In this document: piece after piece, positions 51,888 to 63,089 of the stretch | Numbering within the stretch: position 1 is the first letter of the stretch | Layout of the letters: each line of letters begins with the position of its first letter | The notes under the pieces: model-generated | Databases searched by the model: none | What the model was told of the DNA's origin: nothing | What the model saw: only the letters and a program-made list of their open reading frames with translations | NCBI GenBank assembly: GCA_914767715.1 | Contig: OU612075.1 | Span: 16,370,001 to 16,434,000, forward strand | Reading direction: 5' to 3' | Origin: Membranipora membranacea | Lineage: Eukaryota > Bryozoa > Gymnolaemata > Cheilostomatida > Membraniporidae | Length of the DNA stretch: 64,000 nucleotides | Program-made: the position numbers and the translations under genes

Positions 51888-54297
51888 AGAGTATACGTGA
51901 ATGGTTTGCTTATCTGACAGCTATGTATGCTGAGAATGATTCTATTTCAACAATGGTGCTCCTAGCTTGGTTAGCCGAGCCTTCATGGCGGGGCAATACA
52001 GTGTAATATTGTTGAGGAGAATTACAGGTCCTGTTGGGCACGAAAAACTTTATCGTACGAATCCTGGCAAGAAAAAAAAAAGATTTTGATGTATTTAATC
52101 AATAATGATATCCTATTTTTTATTTACTATGAATTGAGATGTATAGGATGTTTTCAACTCGATTGCTCAATATATGTCATTTTTCCCTGCAAAACGTCTA
52201 CAAAAATTTGCATGGACAAACTCTCAAGGAATATTTTAACGAAATCAACTACATCCGTTTCTATTTATTGGCAATATGCTTATTGATGTATCATTACAAA
52301 TTTTATATTTAATTTAACGTCAATATGATTTTGATGTCCTCTTATATGGCAGAAAACTTACATATGTAAGTTTTAGAATATCCTTTTTCTTAGTTGCTTT
52401 CAATTTTTCCTTTACCAGAGACAAATCAAACTATCTTCTACATCCATATTTGCAGTTATTTTTTTCTATTAATTTTGTCATTGTAGATAGTTTCACTTTT
52501 GTGCTTTCACCAATACAAACTTTTATGTTAAGTGATTTTTAGACTGAATGAGAAACCTTGTGAAAAACCCTAATATTACAAACAAAACATGGACCAACTA
52601 TTCATACACATGCAGGCATAAATTTGATTTAAACAATATGTATACCATTTTTATTTTATATTTAAATTCATATAGCGACTACATTTGATTCAATTTTAGA
52701 CTGTGCAAAAGTACTTCAATTTCATTTCCAAACCATCAATAAATTCTATTCTTAACCATTTAAAAAAAAAGAATAAAGCATTGAATGTGTGTCAGATATC
52801 CATTTTCTTTCATTAAAACCACCTTGCCCATATACAAACTTACTATAGAAAGAACGAGTCCGACCCATGAGTACCCAATCCAGTTTTTTCGAAGAGCCAA
52901 AAAAAATGTTTTGCAGAGAAGGAAAGCCATAGATAATGTTTTGTGCAGACCTAAAAGCCACAATATCTATATTTGTTGCTCTATTCATCGCTTGCAGCGA
53001 GGCACCTAGTTGACAAACTGATGCTTGCCACTCCTTGTTAGTTACCGAATCAACATCTCAGACCTTTTGTAACATCGCACGCGACATGCATGTTTGTTCT
53101 AGCTTCCTACACTTATTCTGACCCAGCGTGACTATCCCAATGATGTTCCATACCTAAATTGCAAATATATGCTGATGATAGCATTGGACATGGGTCATGA
53201 TAGGTCATCACCTTATGGGCGGAGATAAAGATATCGCCTTGTGATAATTATTACCTATCTTAATTCCAACTTGTCATATTCCAAGCCCATGCCCGGATCA
53301 CAAACCTGAGTTTTTTTTTCGCTCAGGGCAAAAATATGACAGTAGAAAAAGGTGTCAATTTGTTAAAAGGTAACAGATTTAGACTGGTTCCATTAACTTA
53401 TCTGTGTTTCATCTAATTTATTTTGAAACAGGTTAAGGATCTCAGATCACCATGAGATGAGTGCTCTAAATATCCGAGGAGAAATTTCATCACTGATTCT
53501 CGCATATGGTTTCATCTCTTTCATTAGTTTTGAGTCATGAGTGTCTAGTGAATTCTAAGTGGAAAAATGGTACAAAATATGTATTGAAATCAATTTTAAT
53601 TTGGATGTTTGAACGAAGCAGTCGAGTTGAAAGTAAATAGACAATTTTACGAATGATTATCTCAAAAACCCAAGTATTTTGGCACAGTTGTTAAAAATAT
53701 AGAACATAATGAGATTAAGCAGAGTTGACACAAAAGATGAGATTTCTTTGACAGAGTTTTATATAAATTGAGCTGCCGGTTTAGACAAAAATACTGATTT
53801 AACAGATTGAGTCTAGTCTTTGGTATATTAACTGGACACCAATGAAAGTTAACGTTTTAATAGATGTATCCTTGTATAGAGTTGCGTTTTCCTATCACCA
53901 AGTGTGTGTACTTCTTTCTTGTTGTAGTGTTCGTCATTATCCATAATGTCATTGTAATAGTACCCTCACAGATGAAAAGGATAGGTAGATGAGAGATAGA
54001 GTGCTCCATAACAGTAACAGTGGGTGACATATTATACATGCACTTATAACATCAGATCTTTGTAGCTCTTCATATATTGGAGAGTAGTAAGGGTCTTTAT
54101 CCCTGTCCAGTATGACAGTTCTCAAATCGTTGTTTATTGATACAGTTTAGTTAAGTTGAGAATATTCTTATAATATCTCCATCCATATTTTCAAGATTTG
54201 AATACATCTTCCGTATTCTTGACAAGAAGAACTGCAAAGATCTCTTCCTGTGTGGGCTATCTATACCTTTATAGCTGATTTCTTATTGATGTAGCGG
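51888..54297. other. Intergenic between two convergent genes
   Basis: Holds the 3' UTR of the cysteine-rich gene on the left and that of PPAT on the right. Very A/T-rich, with only chance frames; no further gene or repeat recognised. Confidence 0.5.
54133..54138 (-). promoter_or_regulatory. Candidate PPAT polyadenylation signal
   Basis: TTTATT on the plus strand (AATAAA on the coding strand) about 160 bases past the PPAT stop codon. Confidence 0.45.
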
Positions 54298-57200
54298 TTA
54301 CCATTCTAGAGCTATCGGGTATTCACCAGTGAGACAGGCAGTACAGTATCCCACATCACTCTCTGATTTGGCCTTCTCCGCTACAGCTGTCTTTAATCCC
54401 TCAACCGTCAGGTAGGCTACACTGTTGGCTCCTGGAATAGCAATCGGAATCTAAATGTGGTTATAATCTGCAGATCCAAATTTCACACAATGCTTCAATT
54501 TCGAATTCGAACATATGTAGCCCAGAATGAGAGGAAGGTTTTGGGTGCTTTGTCACAATTGATGCTCTTACAGAAGGGTGAGCTTGTTGTTATAAACTCT
54601 TGATTTTAGGAAAATCTTTAGTGTGCTGGAATAAATCATCTGGGAAAATGAATGATCCTTTGAGGGTTTGAAAGTATATAGACTTTTTATCCAGGAACAA
54701 GAGGTAGATATGCGCTAAAATAAATAGTCTTCTACAAACCGAAATGTTCAGCCAGCTTCTCCAGTTCCACCCTGTTGGCGATAAGTTCTGTCTTTGTTGG
54801 GATATTTATCCCCATATAACAGGGATGTTTGATGGGTGGTGATGCTATCCTCACGTGAACCTTCAATACAATATAAACATTACAGTAACCTCATCACAAG
54901 ATGGGAGTTGCCTCCATTCTGAAGTTGTTAACAAGGAGAAGATAAATTCAACAAGTAAATCAATCTTGAAAAATAATTTGATAGCACTGTGGAGGCTGAA
55001 AGTTCAGTGACGTGAAAAATCAATTAAATACAACAGAAATAAAATTTGAGTCATTGATCATGCCTATCGACAAGGTTGTGAAAGCTGCTTTGCTCACAGC
55101 ACAAGTCTGAAGCCAAAATTTCAATATTTTGTTTAAAAAAAGGCACTTTTCGAACTTTGTTACCTCCTTGGCACCGCATGATTTGAGTAACTCCACCATA
55201 GGCTGCATTGTAGTTCCTCTGACGATGGAGTCATCAACTAAAACTATTCTCTTGCCGACGATATTCTCTACATATGGACCAAACTTCCTGGCGACAGCCA
55301 GCTGCCTTAATCGTGTGGTCGGCTGAATAAATGATCGTCCCACGTATCTGTTCTTACACAACACCTGAAACATAGAGAGTTTATTTAGTTAATATGGACA
55401 GTATTTTGGGAGCTCTTGCCATAAAATCTACTTGCGAAATAAAAAAAAAGCACATGAACATACTGTTCAAAAAATCTTCTCTCAGGATATGCATCTTGGG
55501 GACATAGGTTTTCATCTTCTTCAAATACTTCCCATGACATGGCATCAAATTGGGCAATATATCTAGTTTGAGTTGTGTTAGAAGAATATTAGATTCACAT
55601 TAACATACCTCCACATAAGGTATCCCTGTGGCTTCAGCAAAACCAAAAGCAGCAGGGGTAGCTGACTCAGGGATGGTAGCCACTATGTCCGCCTCGACAG
55701 GAGACTCCTTAGCTAACATCCTGCCACAATTTTTACGTACAGAATACACCATCTGACCTACGACACACAGCATCAACATTAATTGTTCCATAACATGCTA
55801 CTATAAGAAGTGATTTCATCATTTTTTACTTGGTTGCCCAATTTAATGGCTAAATTTTGCGCCACAAAGAAATTGCTCGAGGGGAAACAGAGTCCCAACA
55901 ATTATAACCGAATGGTATAATGGTTATTGCTCATATCGAGTTACTTATAAAGGCTGCGTTTGATTATTAACACTAGATGGGACTATATCTCAGACGCGCC
56001 AACTAATGGCCTAGCTAGCTACTAAAAACCCTTCGGGCCACAGCTCACCACTTACAGGGCAACACCTGCACCTGTGACAAAGTTCAGATCTCAAAAGCGC
56101 GAAGCAAGAATGTGAGCTAATAGTAATATCAATCAAGATCTAAGAGGAATTATAAGAGGCCACAGCATAAACATCAACAGTTTGAGGGTGTAAACTTTGA
56201 CTTTTGACTGTGATGGCTACATTGATGACGGGTTGATTGAGGGAGGTTACTTTAATCGAAATGAGTACCTAACGCAAATGTACTAAATTGTCTAAGGTAT
56301 CGCCATATCCTCATCACAAGAAATGTGATAACAGACATGATACAGCATGTGTCAATGACTATGAAGTATTAAGTATTTTGGCACCAATAAATAGTACTGT
56401 GTACAACAGTTATACACATTTGTATTTAACGACGATGTATCAAGTTACTTCACATCAAGTCACTTAACATCAATCTACTTAGCATCCAGACACATCAATT
56501 TCAATCCCAAGCATGCCCTACATTATAACATCAACACTAGTGAGAGCTCGTATCATCATATAGTGGTCACTTTATTCCACTATGATTGTACGGGACTGCT
56601 GTCAGCGCATTAAAGCTCCTCTAGTCACTGTTTCATTTAGTTCACGAGTTCATCAGGGAGTTAAAAGGTTCATACGATAGAGATTTCCGTATCTGATCCG
56701 CTACAAGCTTACCTTCCAGCATGCTGTCAGGTCTTGAAAAGTACACATACTCAAAGATACAGAACGCCGGAGGCTTCTTCTCAGGGCGGGAGACGATTCC
56801 TAGTGATTTGTATCCGTCTTTACTTATTTCTACTATTTCACCTACAAACACAATGTACTATGGGAGATGACGAGAGTTTATTTTGTCAAGATGAGACAAT
56901 TGCTAAGTTCTACTACAACATTGTAAATGGATTGTCTTTGTTGACAATGGACAAAACTAAGTTTAAAATTCAAAATATATAGATTGACATTGGATTGGTT
57001 TTATTTGTCACATTTTTTTTAATTTCTTAAACGAATCATAACTTGAAACGATTTGATCTAGAAAGGAACATATTTGTCAGGTACTTTTCGCAGATACCTA
57101 CCAGGTTTAACTTCTCGAATAAGCTCCGCCCCGATACTATAAAAAGGACAAGACTCTGATGACACCACCCATCCCACAGGGGGTACGGTATTATCTCCTA

Positions 57201-60200
57201 CAACTAGACAAGACAAACAAAAGGGGGAGTAAGAAGGATGAAAGTTTCACAGTGTGCATTAATAATTGACTGATAATGCAAATAATCGAAATCTTGCGAT
57301 CAAGCCTTGCAAAGAAAGTTATTGGTATTGCAATTTGGAAATAAAAATGATGATAAAATCACTACCAGTTTCTCAGTGAGAATATATGCGGCAAGTGCAT
57401 TTTGAACACCCAGCTATGCTAGTTCATAATATCATAATTATATATTAATATAACATACAAACATAACAATACATAATAATACTCAAGAATACATAATAAT
57501 GGAGAAAAGTGATATTATGTACATGCTTTTTGTATGTTAACTAACAAGCTTCTCTCACAGCAAAACTATAACAAGGGAAGGTAAATTGTAAAACAACACT
57601 CAAGCTATCCAAATAGTGCACTGACAACATATGAGTAAAGTGAAGGTATGATCAAACTTAGGAATGAGACTACATGCATACCTTCACCCTCGAGGGGACT
57701 ACCAACATTCGCTGCGTACACTTTCGCTGTCCAAATATGAGTTAGTAATGGAATGAGGTTATTATACTAATTTTGATTAAAAAGTGTGTAAAGGCATAAA
57801 AATGGTAATGAATGAGGGGACAACCTTGGTTTGAGCACTCATTATATGACACTTGTGCTGTATTAATCTGGTGAATCAGGGGGGGGGGGGGAGGGGGAGG
57901 GGGCATTCCTCAGCAAACACATCAATTCTTGAATGATACAGCAAAAGACTACTCAATTGAATTTGGTTTGTTCAGTCAAAAGAGCAATGATCATCGTGCT
58001 AATGGCTGGTCAACATGATATATAAATTAATTTTATGGCCATAAACCTATTCCCTAGTGGGGTCATCAAGGGCATTGTCTTTTAGTTGTCAAAATCAGTG
58101 TACCGATCACAGATATGAAAATTTTCCACTCACACTCACAACACAAACACCCCATGTTTACCAGAATCGACCCGACATGAACTGTCTGGTAAAAATAAGA
58201 ACAAACAGAAAACACCCAGCGCAAAGTACAATCTGTGTCATCGGATAAAACCACAACCTTACAAATTTTATATATATATTCTAGTGCGTCTCAAACCCGG
58301 TGATTGCTTAAGAGTACATTGATGATTGACATGTTTGTTTTCCACATTACATTCAGGACAATGATACAAATGAGGGTATAGTAAATTAAATTGTTTTTCG
58401 TTTCACCTAATTGAGGTTTGTAAAAGTTGTTTGCAATCTGACAGTATCACATTACATAATACTACAGTTTACTATCATTATACAATGTATTATTGTTCTA
58501 GTAACAAATAACAGCCAATTCTCAAATAGTAAGTACATTTTTTATGAATTTAAATACCAACTAAACCGATATTATATTAATTTCCAATGGTATTCATCAG
58601 TGATTTGTTTCACTATACATTAGGGTGGTTTTAAAATGAGTCGAAGACTGGATAACTTGTTATTAAATTCAATTGAAATTCGCCATTTTTTCTAAAATTG
58701 GTCCACTTCCAAGACCTGTGTTGATCTATCAAAGCTGACCAAGGTAGACCCTGACACCTTAACCCTCAGTACTTATCTATGGTTATACTTACAATTAACT
58801 AGTCTGTTGAGTCTTCCCAGACAGAGTGGGCGGTTACCAAACGGATCTCTGACAGCGTACAGTTTGTCAGCATGCATGATGACTAGCGAATATGCTAGAG
58901 TGGACGTCTCCATAAAGTTCTGTATACGACTCGGCCAATCATCCGGGTCATCAGGTGGACATAGTGATAACATCTGAGTGATTAACTCGGAGTCTGAGAA
59001 CGAAGAGAGGCCAACTCCTCGCTTCAAAACCTGTAGACAACCATACAAGATAAAAGAGCTGTAAGGATGACTTGGGTGTTGCACAAATCTACTACCGTGG
59101 TAGCAACAAAAAATAGGGTTTACCATTGTAAATTAGTGCACATGGCTGCACCTATAAAAATGAGCATACCCCAGAGTTGGCTGTTTGGTTTATTTTTTCA
59201 CAAAACCTGTGAGCTTTGAGTGTTATACTGTTATATGAGTATGGATAACATAAGTAAATTTGTTCATCGTTATTTATTATCCTCGGGGCCAAGTTCTTAG
59301 TACGCTTTGATATGACAAAATCTAGGTCCCCAATATCGAGGCATGGTCACAGTGTATTGATGACTGGTGACATATGATGTAATGGCAAGTTTCAGCCATC
59401 CACCAACTCCTTCATATCTGGGCTATTGCACAATTTATCACTATGTGGCGCTCTGTGAATGAATAACTAACTTCTTTTCTTAGACTGGTAGCGTTGACCA
59501 GTTCACCATTATGTGCAACAGCAAGCAGCCCATGTACCGTATCAACAACAAACGGCTGAACACCAGTCATATCACTGGCACCCTTCACTCCATGTGTAGA
59601 GTACCTCGTGTGGCCAACACCAAGATTACCTCTCAGCTGGCTCAGCTTATGGTCATCAAATATCTGTCAATCAGATAAAACATATAAATACTACCATCAA
59701 ATCTTCATTTCTATGGCTTATCGCTTTAACATGGGAGAGATCAAATAGCTCTGTAGGTACAGTGTTCCTTGCACTCCAAGTTTAGTAACTATCTTAGGAT
59801 CATATAATCAGTATTACAACAATAGTCTGAGAGATTACTGCCTGAGTTTTCATAGATGTATACAAATGTTCATCGTCTATCACAACAATATCACTACTAC
59901 CACATAATAAAATGGTCCTTTGCTCACCTGACTGACCAAACCATGCCCTCGATGAGAGAACAAATCTTTAGCATCTACTCCACCGTAGCTAGTGACAATT
60001 CCTGCGCTTTCTTGACCTCTACATATATATACATAATCTGGTTATACAAAGACAACAAGAGGTAAGACAACAATACACATAAACAGCAATCTAAGAGAAG
60101 AACAAAATAAATAAGTAACACTGCCAGTGTCTTCATATCATAGTAGTGGTAAACAACAATTAGAAGTCACTAGTCTGATCTTTTCTCACAGGTCTACTCC

Positions 60201-60438
60201 AAAACCTGGGTCTCTGGCAATGTTTGACTCAAGGGGGTCAGTCAAACATCGCCAAAGAGCCAGTACATGTTTATTGGTCTTAATTGATTTTGTCATCTTT
60301 TCTCATGACATTTGTTACCTACCTGTGCTGCAAACCAACCAGAGCTCTACATATCAGTTGAGGCACATCCAGTTCGGAGGGCCACGGCCCAGCCGTGATA
60401 CAGCCAAACACACCACAGTAATGCTCAAGAGACTCCAT
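54298..60438 (-). CDS. PPAT: Amidophosphoribosyltransferase (glutamine PRPP amidotransferase)
   Basis: Eleven exons: 60438-60323, 60018-59928, 59663-59472, 59030-58793, 57726-57682, 57203-57102, 56841-56713, 55757-55609, 55364-55164, 54860-54740 and 54431-54298. Phases agree, giving 505 residues (human about 517). It makes phosphoribosylamine from PRPP and glutamine, the committed first step of de novo purine synthesis, in the cytosol. The N-terminal Ntn-hydrolase glutaminase domain follows a short propeptide, with the catalytic Cys in HYCGVFGC (Cys8), then RGQESAGIV and GHTRYST. The phosphoribosyltransferase domain carries the PRPP loop [12 protein letters not shown]. All four Fe-S cluster Cys of the animal/Bacillus type are present ([25 protein letters not shown]). 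The protein ends ALEW, as the family does. Start chosen as the only Met shortly before the catalytic Cys. The next gene is divergent and is not PAICS, unlike in vertebrates. Confidence 0.95.
57682..57726 (-). other. PPAT: 45-nt in-frame microexon of PPAT
   Basis: An exon of exactly 15 codons ([15 protein letters not shown]) with good splice sites (CAG acceptor, GTATGC donor), both in phase 1. Skipping it keeps the frame. It falls in the variable loop before the [15 protein letters not shown] segment, where lengths differ between species, so it may be an alternative cassette. Confidence 0.6.
57879..57903. repeat. Poly-G tract
   Basis: About 25 bases of almost pure G with two A interruptions on the plus strand, in the PPAT intron between exons 4 and 5. 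It has G-quadruplex potential and is prone to sequencing error. Confidence 0.8.
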
Positions 60439-61246
60439 AGCCTGCTAGGGTATGTCTTCTAATGTGGTGGGAGGACAAAAAACACAACTTTTCAGCTGCA
60501 AGTTTTTGTCTTCAAGAAACATGCACAAAGCATGGCCAGATTTTCTCAAGTGCTTTGCTGGGGATACAATACACCCCCAATCATACTAAAATGAATTCAA
60601 AATAAAACTCAGTCTATACAAATCTGAGGTACATCCGGTTTTCAAACCAATCAAGTATCTCAAATATGCCTCTCAACCAATCATAAGTAATGGGCGGTAC
60701 AAAAAAACACCACTGGGAATTCCCCTAAAAGTCTTATTCCAATCATATTCACCCACCAATTTCTGTCACCTCTACTTTTGATGCTGTCTGTGTAATACGA
60801 AGACTTCTTACTCCAAAGTGCAACGGTAACTGTAAGCAGATATTCACCAACTACTGGTGAGACAGCTTGTTGTGTGGTAACTCGTTCATTTTACAGCAGT
60901 AATAACTCAAATATGATCCAACCAAGGAGTACTCCTTGATTCAACTCATGTGCCTACAGTACAAGAAGCATTGAATTGGATTGAGTTCAGCTTGACCTGT
61001 CAAAGTGAATATATGTTCAATTGTAGTTTTGTCATTGAACAGAGTACTATACACTGCATGCATACATGCCAAGGACTCAATGGCAGTTTTATATTGTTTG
61101 ATTAGCCTGTCTGGACAAAGCTTGTCAAGACAGGCTAATGAAATGATTGAGATGATTTTTGAAAACCTCAGTGGTCTTCATCACCACTCCTCATGAGACT
61201 AGTTCTAGCTATGCTTGTATTTTATAGTACATATCAGTTCATAAAC
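60439..61246. promoter_or_regulatory. Divergent intergenic region between PPAT and the TIR gene
   Basis: About 0.8 kb between two divergent start codons, which must contain both promoters or their proximal parts. A splice acceptor-like TTTTATAG|TACATA at 61227 suggests that the TIR gene has an upstream non-coding exon. A short palindrome lies at 61101-61139. No TATA box recognised. Confidence 0.45.
61101..61139. repeat. 39-bp near-perfect palindrome, ATTAGCCTGTCT...AGACAGGCTAAT
   Basis: ATTAGCCTGTCT and AGACAGGCTAAT pair perfectly. The 15 bases between them are themselves nearly palindromic around AAGCTT. It lies about 100 bases upstream of the TIR coding start. Related arms occur at 51236-51325 and, more diverged, at 15365-15400. 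Confidence 0.8.
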
Positions 61247-61820
61247 ATGGCCCAGCCTATGCCTCCTACCCCTACGACACCTGGCGCTCCTGTAAACTGG
61301 CCTATACCTGTGCTGGACGAAGGACAAGAGTACCACTGCTTCATAGCTTACTCTTTTAAAGAGCAGGAGATAGGTAAGTTCATCACATACTCTTTTCATC
61401 ATGAAGTTTCGTTAATCAAAATGTTGACCTGGAGTTGTAATATTGGTTACACCAAGCAGTTCCTCTTATTACATGGTACACATTACCGCCAAGTTGTCCA
61501 TGGAATCAGTCACCAGTTATTCAGCGGAGTGAACTTGGATAAACATCCTTATACATTCAGAGTCACAGATCCAACTGTGTGTAGATGCTGCATTTCATGA
61601 AACAAGTATTTATTGCAAGCTACCATAAACTCTGCCATGGTTACACATAAACTTTGTCTTGTACAGCTGACAAAATAAAAGACTATCTGGAAGGAGTGGG
61701 ATATCGAGTTTGTATTGCCGCGGATTTTGTGTTGGGCAGAGCATTAATAGATAATATCACTCATGGCATGGAGAAATCTCGCAGAGCTGTCGTGCTTATG
61801 AGCAAAGACTACCTTAACAG
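61247..61820 (+). CDS. TIR-domain protein, 5' part
   Basis: Two exons: 61247-61373 and 61667-61820 (phase 2 at the last donor), encoding the first 93 residues. After a Pro-rich head (MAQPMPPTPTTPGAPVNWP) the TIR domain begins directly: box 1 is CFIAYSFKEQE and box 2 is the BB-loop region ADFVLGRALIDNI, followed by EKSRRAVVLMSKDYL. There is no room for leucine-rich repeats or a signal peptide, so this is a cytoplasmic TIR-only or TIR-first protein, not a Toll receptor. TIR domains act as adaptor interfaces in innate immunity or as NAD-cleaving enzymes. The second half, including the usual WCxxE region, is not securely found. The BB-loop Pro typical of signalling TIRs is Leu here. An upstream in-frame Met (61193) would cross a probable splice acceptor, so Met at 61247 (A at -3, G at +4) was chosen. 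Confidence 0.82.
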
Positions 61821-61979
61821 GTGAGACTACCTAAACATGTAAGAATACGGTTCTGGATTTGCCTTGTAAACAGCCCTGTCTGATCTCTTCTTGGTAGCTA
61901 TGGTCCCAGGGCTAACTAACCAACAGAGCAAGAAATAAATAGCAAATAAAATGGCCGCGATCTCATTTACAAATGCAGC

Positions 61980-62143
61980 TAACCACTTGATGTTACAGGT
62001 CAATTACAATCACATGCAATGACAACACCGAAACTTTAATATCAACAAATGCAATCTAAGATACAATACCTGTGTACCAATGCGACTAATCACTTGATGT
62101 TGCAGGACATTTACAATAACATGCAATGACAACCAAGACTTTA
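61980..62143. repeat. Two direct repeats, ~58 bp each, ~107 bp apart
   Basis: Blocks at 61980-62037 and 62088-62143 share TCACTTGATGTT-like starts, CAGGNCAATTACAAT-like middles and ACATGCAATGACAAC ends. Diverged tandem duplication in the TIR gene intron or 3' region. Confidence 0.65.
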
Positions 62144-62513
62144 TCACTTCCTGCAGTTGGTTAAGGGTCTATTCCGTTAATGTATCTCAATTAATAATGA
62201 TATCGACATAACTATGAAACTCTCAAGAACTACAGGCATTACAGCATAGGTCTATCAGAGCTATCGATACGGCTTGGGTTTATGGACCAACTCTACTCGA
62301 ACAGAAAGTTATCTAGGCACTTGGCCTGGCTACCAACTGGTTGCTCTGCGAATGATGCAATAGACATTGAGGCCTGGGATCACTCCTTAGCCAAATCTAA
62401 TATTGTAATAGGCACTAAAGGCCTGGTAATCAAAGATTTACAGGTTTAATATGATGCAGTATAGACATAAATAGTCAGGCTGCACCAGTATCTAACCTGG
62501 AGACACTTGAGTA

Positions 62514-62577
62514 TTATATATATGACACAATATATATATTTATATATATAATATATATATTAATATATAATATGACA
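62514..62577. repeat. TA-rich low-complexity tract
   Basis: Irregular TATATA repeats flanked on each side by ATATGACACAAT, so the tract sits between short direct repeats. Confidence 0.75.
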
Positions 62578-63018
62578 CAATTGAATAGTCGACTTCAGTA
62601 AACCGACATTTGTTGCATGTTAACAGCTCAGTGTCTAATACCAAGTGAATGATCACAATGGAAAATCACAGTCTTTTATACTAATCATCAACTGTACAAT
62701 TTAGGCGTCTATTTTGTGCAAAACACAAAGTAATTTAGCACAAAAACCATATGCTATAAAAAGACTGGGCAATAATATAGGAAACATTACTTCATTTCAA
62801 CGAGTAAAGTGTAACCATTTTCAATTTAGTCATTGTAACAGTAAAAAGCCTGCAGGGTTTTTGATTGATTGGTTTGTATTTTTACATACGATATCATGGC
62901 GAGGATGATGAAGAAATGTATGTATATGACAGCTCTTGGTGTAACTCAGTGGTACATAAAATTGTTGTTGTAAAAATTCATGAAGTAATTAAAAAAACTG
63001 CACTGGCGTTAAGTGGTA

Positions 63019-63089
63019 CCAATGAACTAAACCTCCAATGCAAATTAATGTGTCTTATCTGCATTTGCATTGGAGGTTTAGTTCATTGG
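63019..63089. repeat. 27-bp perfect inverted repeat with 17-base loop
   Basis: The arm CCAATGAACTAAACCTCCAA onward (63019-63045) pairs perfectly with 63063-63089. Outside it, GTA/GTACCA extends the symmetry with a 3-bp indel. The right arm contains the stop codon of the reverse transcriptase frame (63078-63080), so the hairpin forms the 3' boundary of that element. Confidence 0.9.

Noticed and set aside
60439-61246. PAICS as divergent partner of PPAT
   Set aside because: In vertebrates PPAT and PAICS share a promoter, but the divergent gene here encodes a TIR domain. No PAICS-like sequence was seen.
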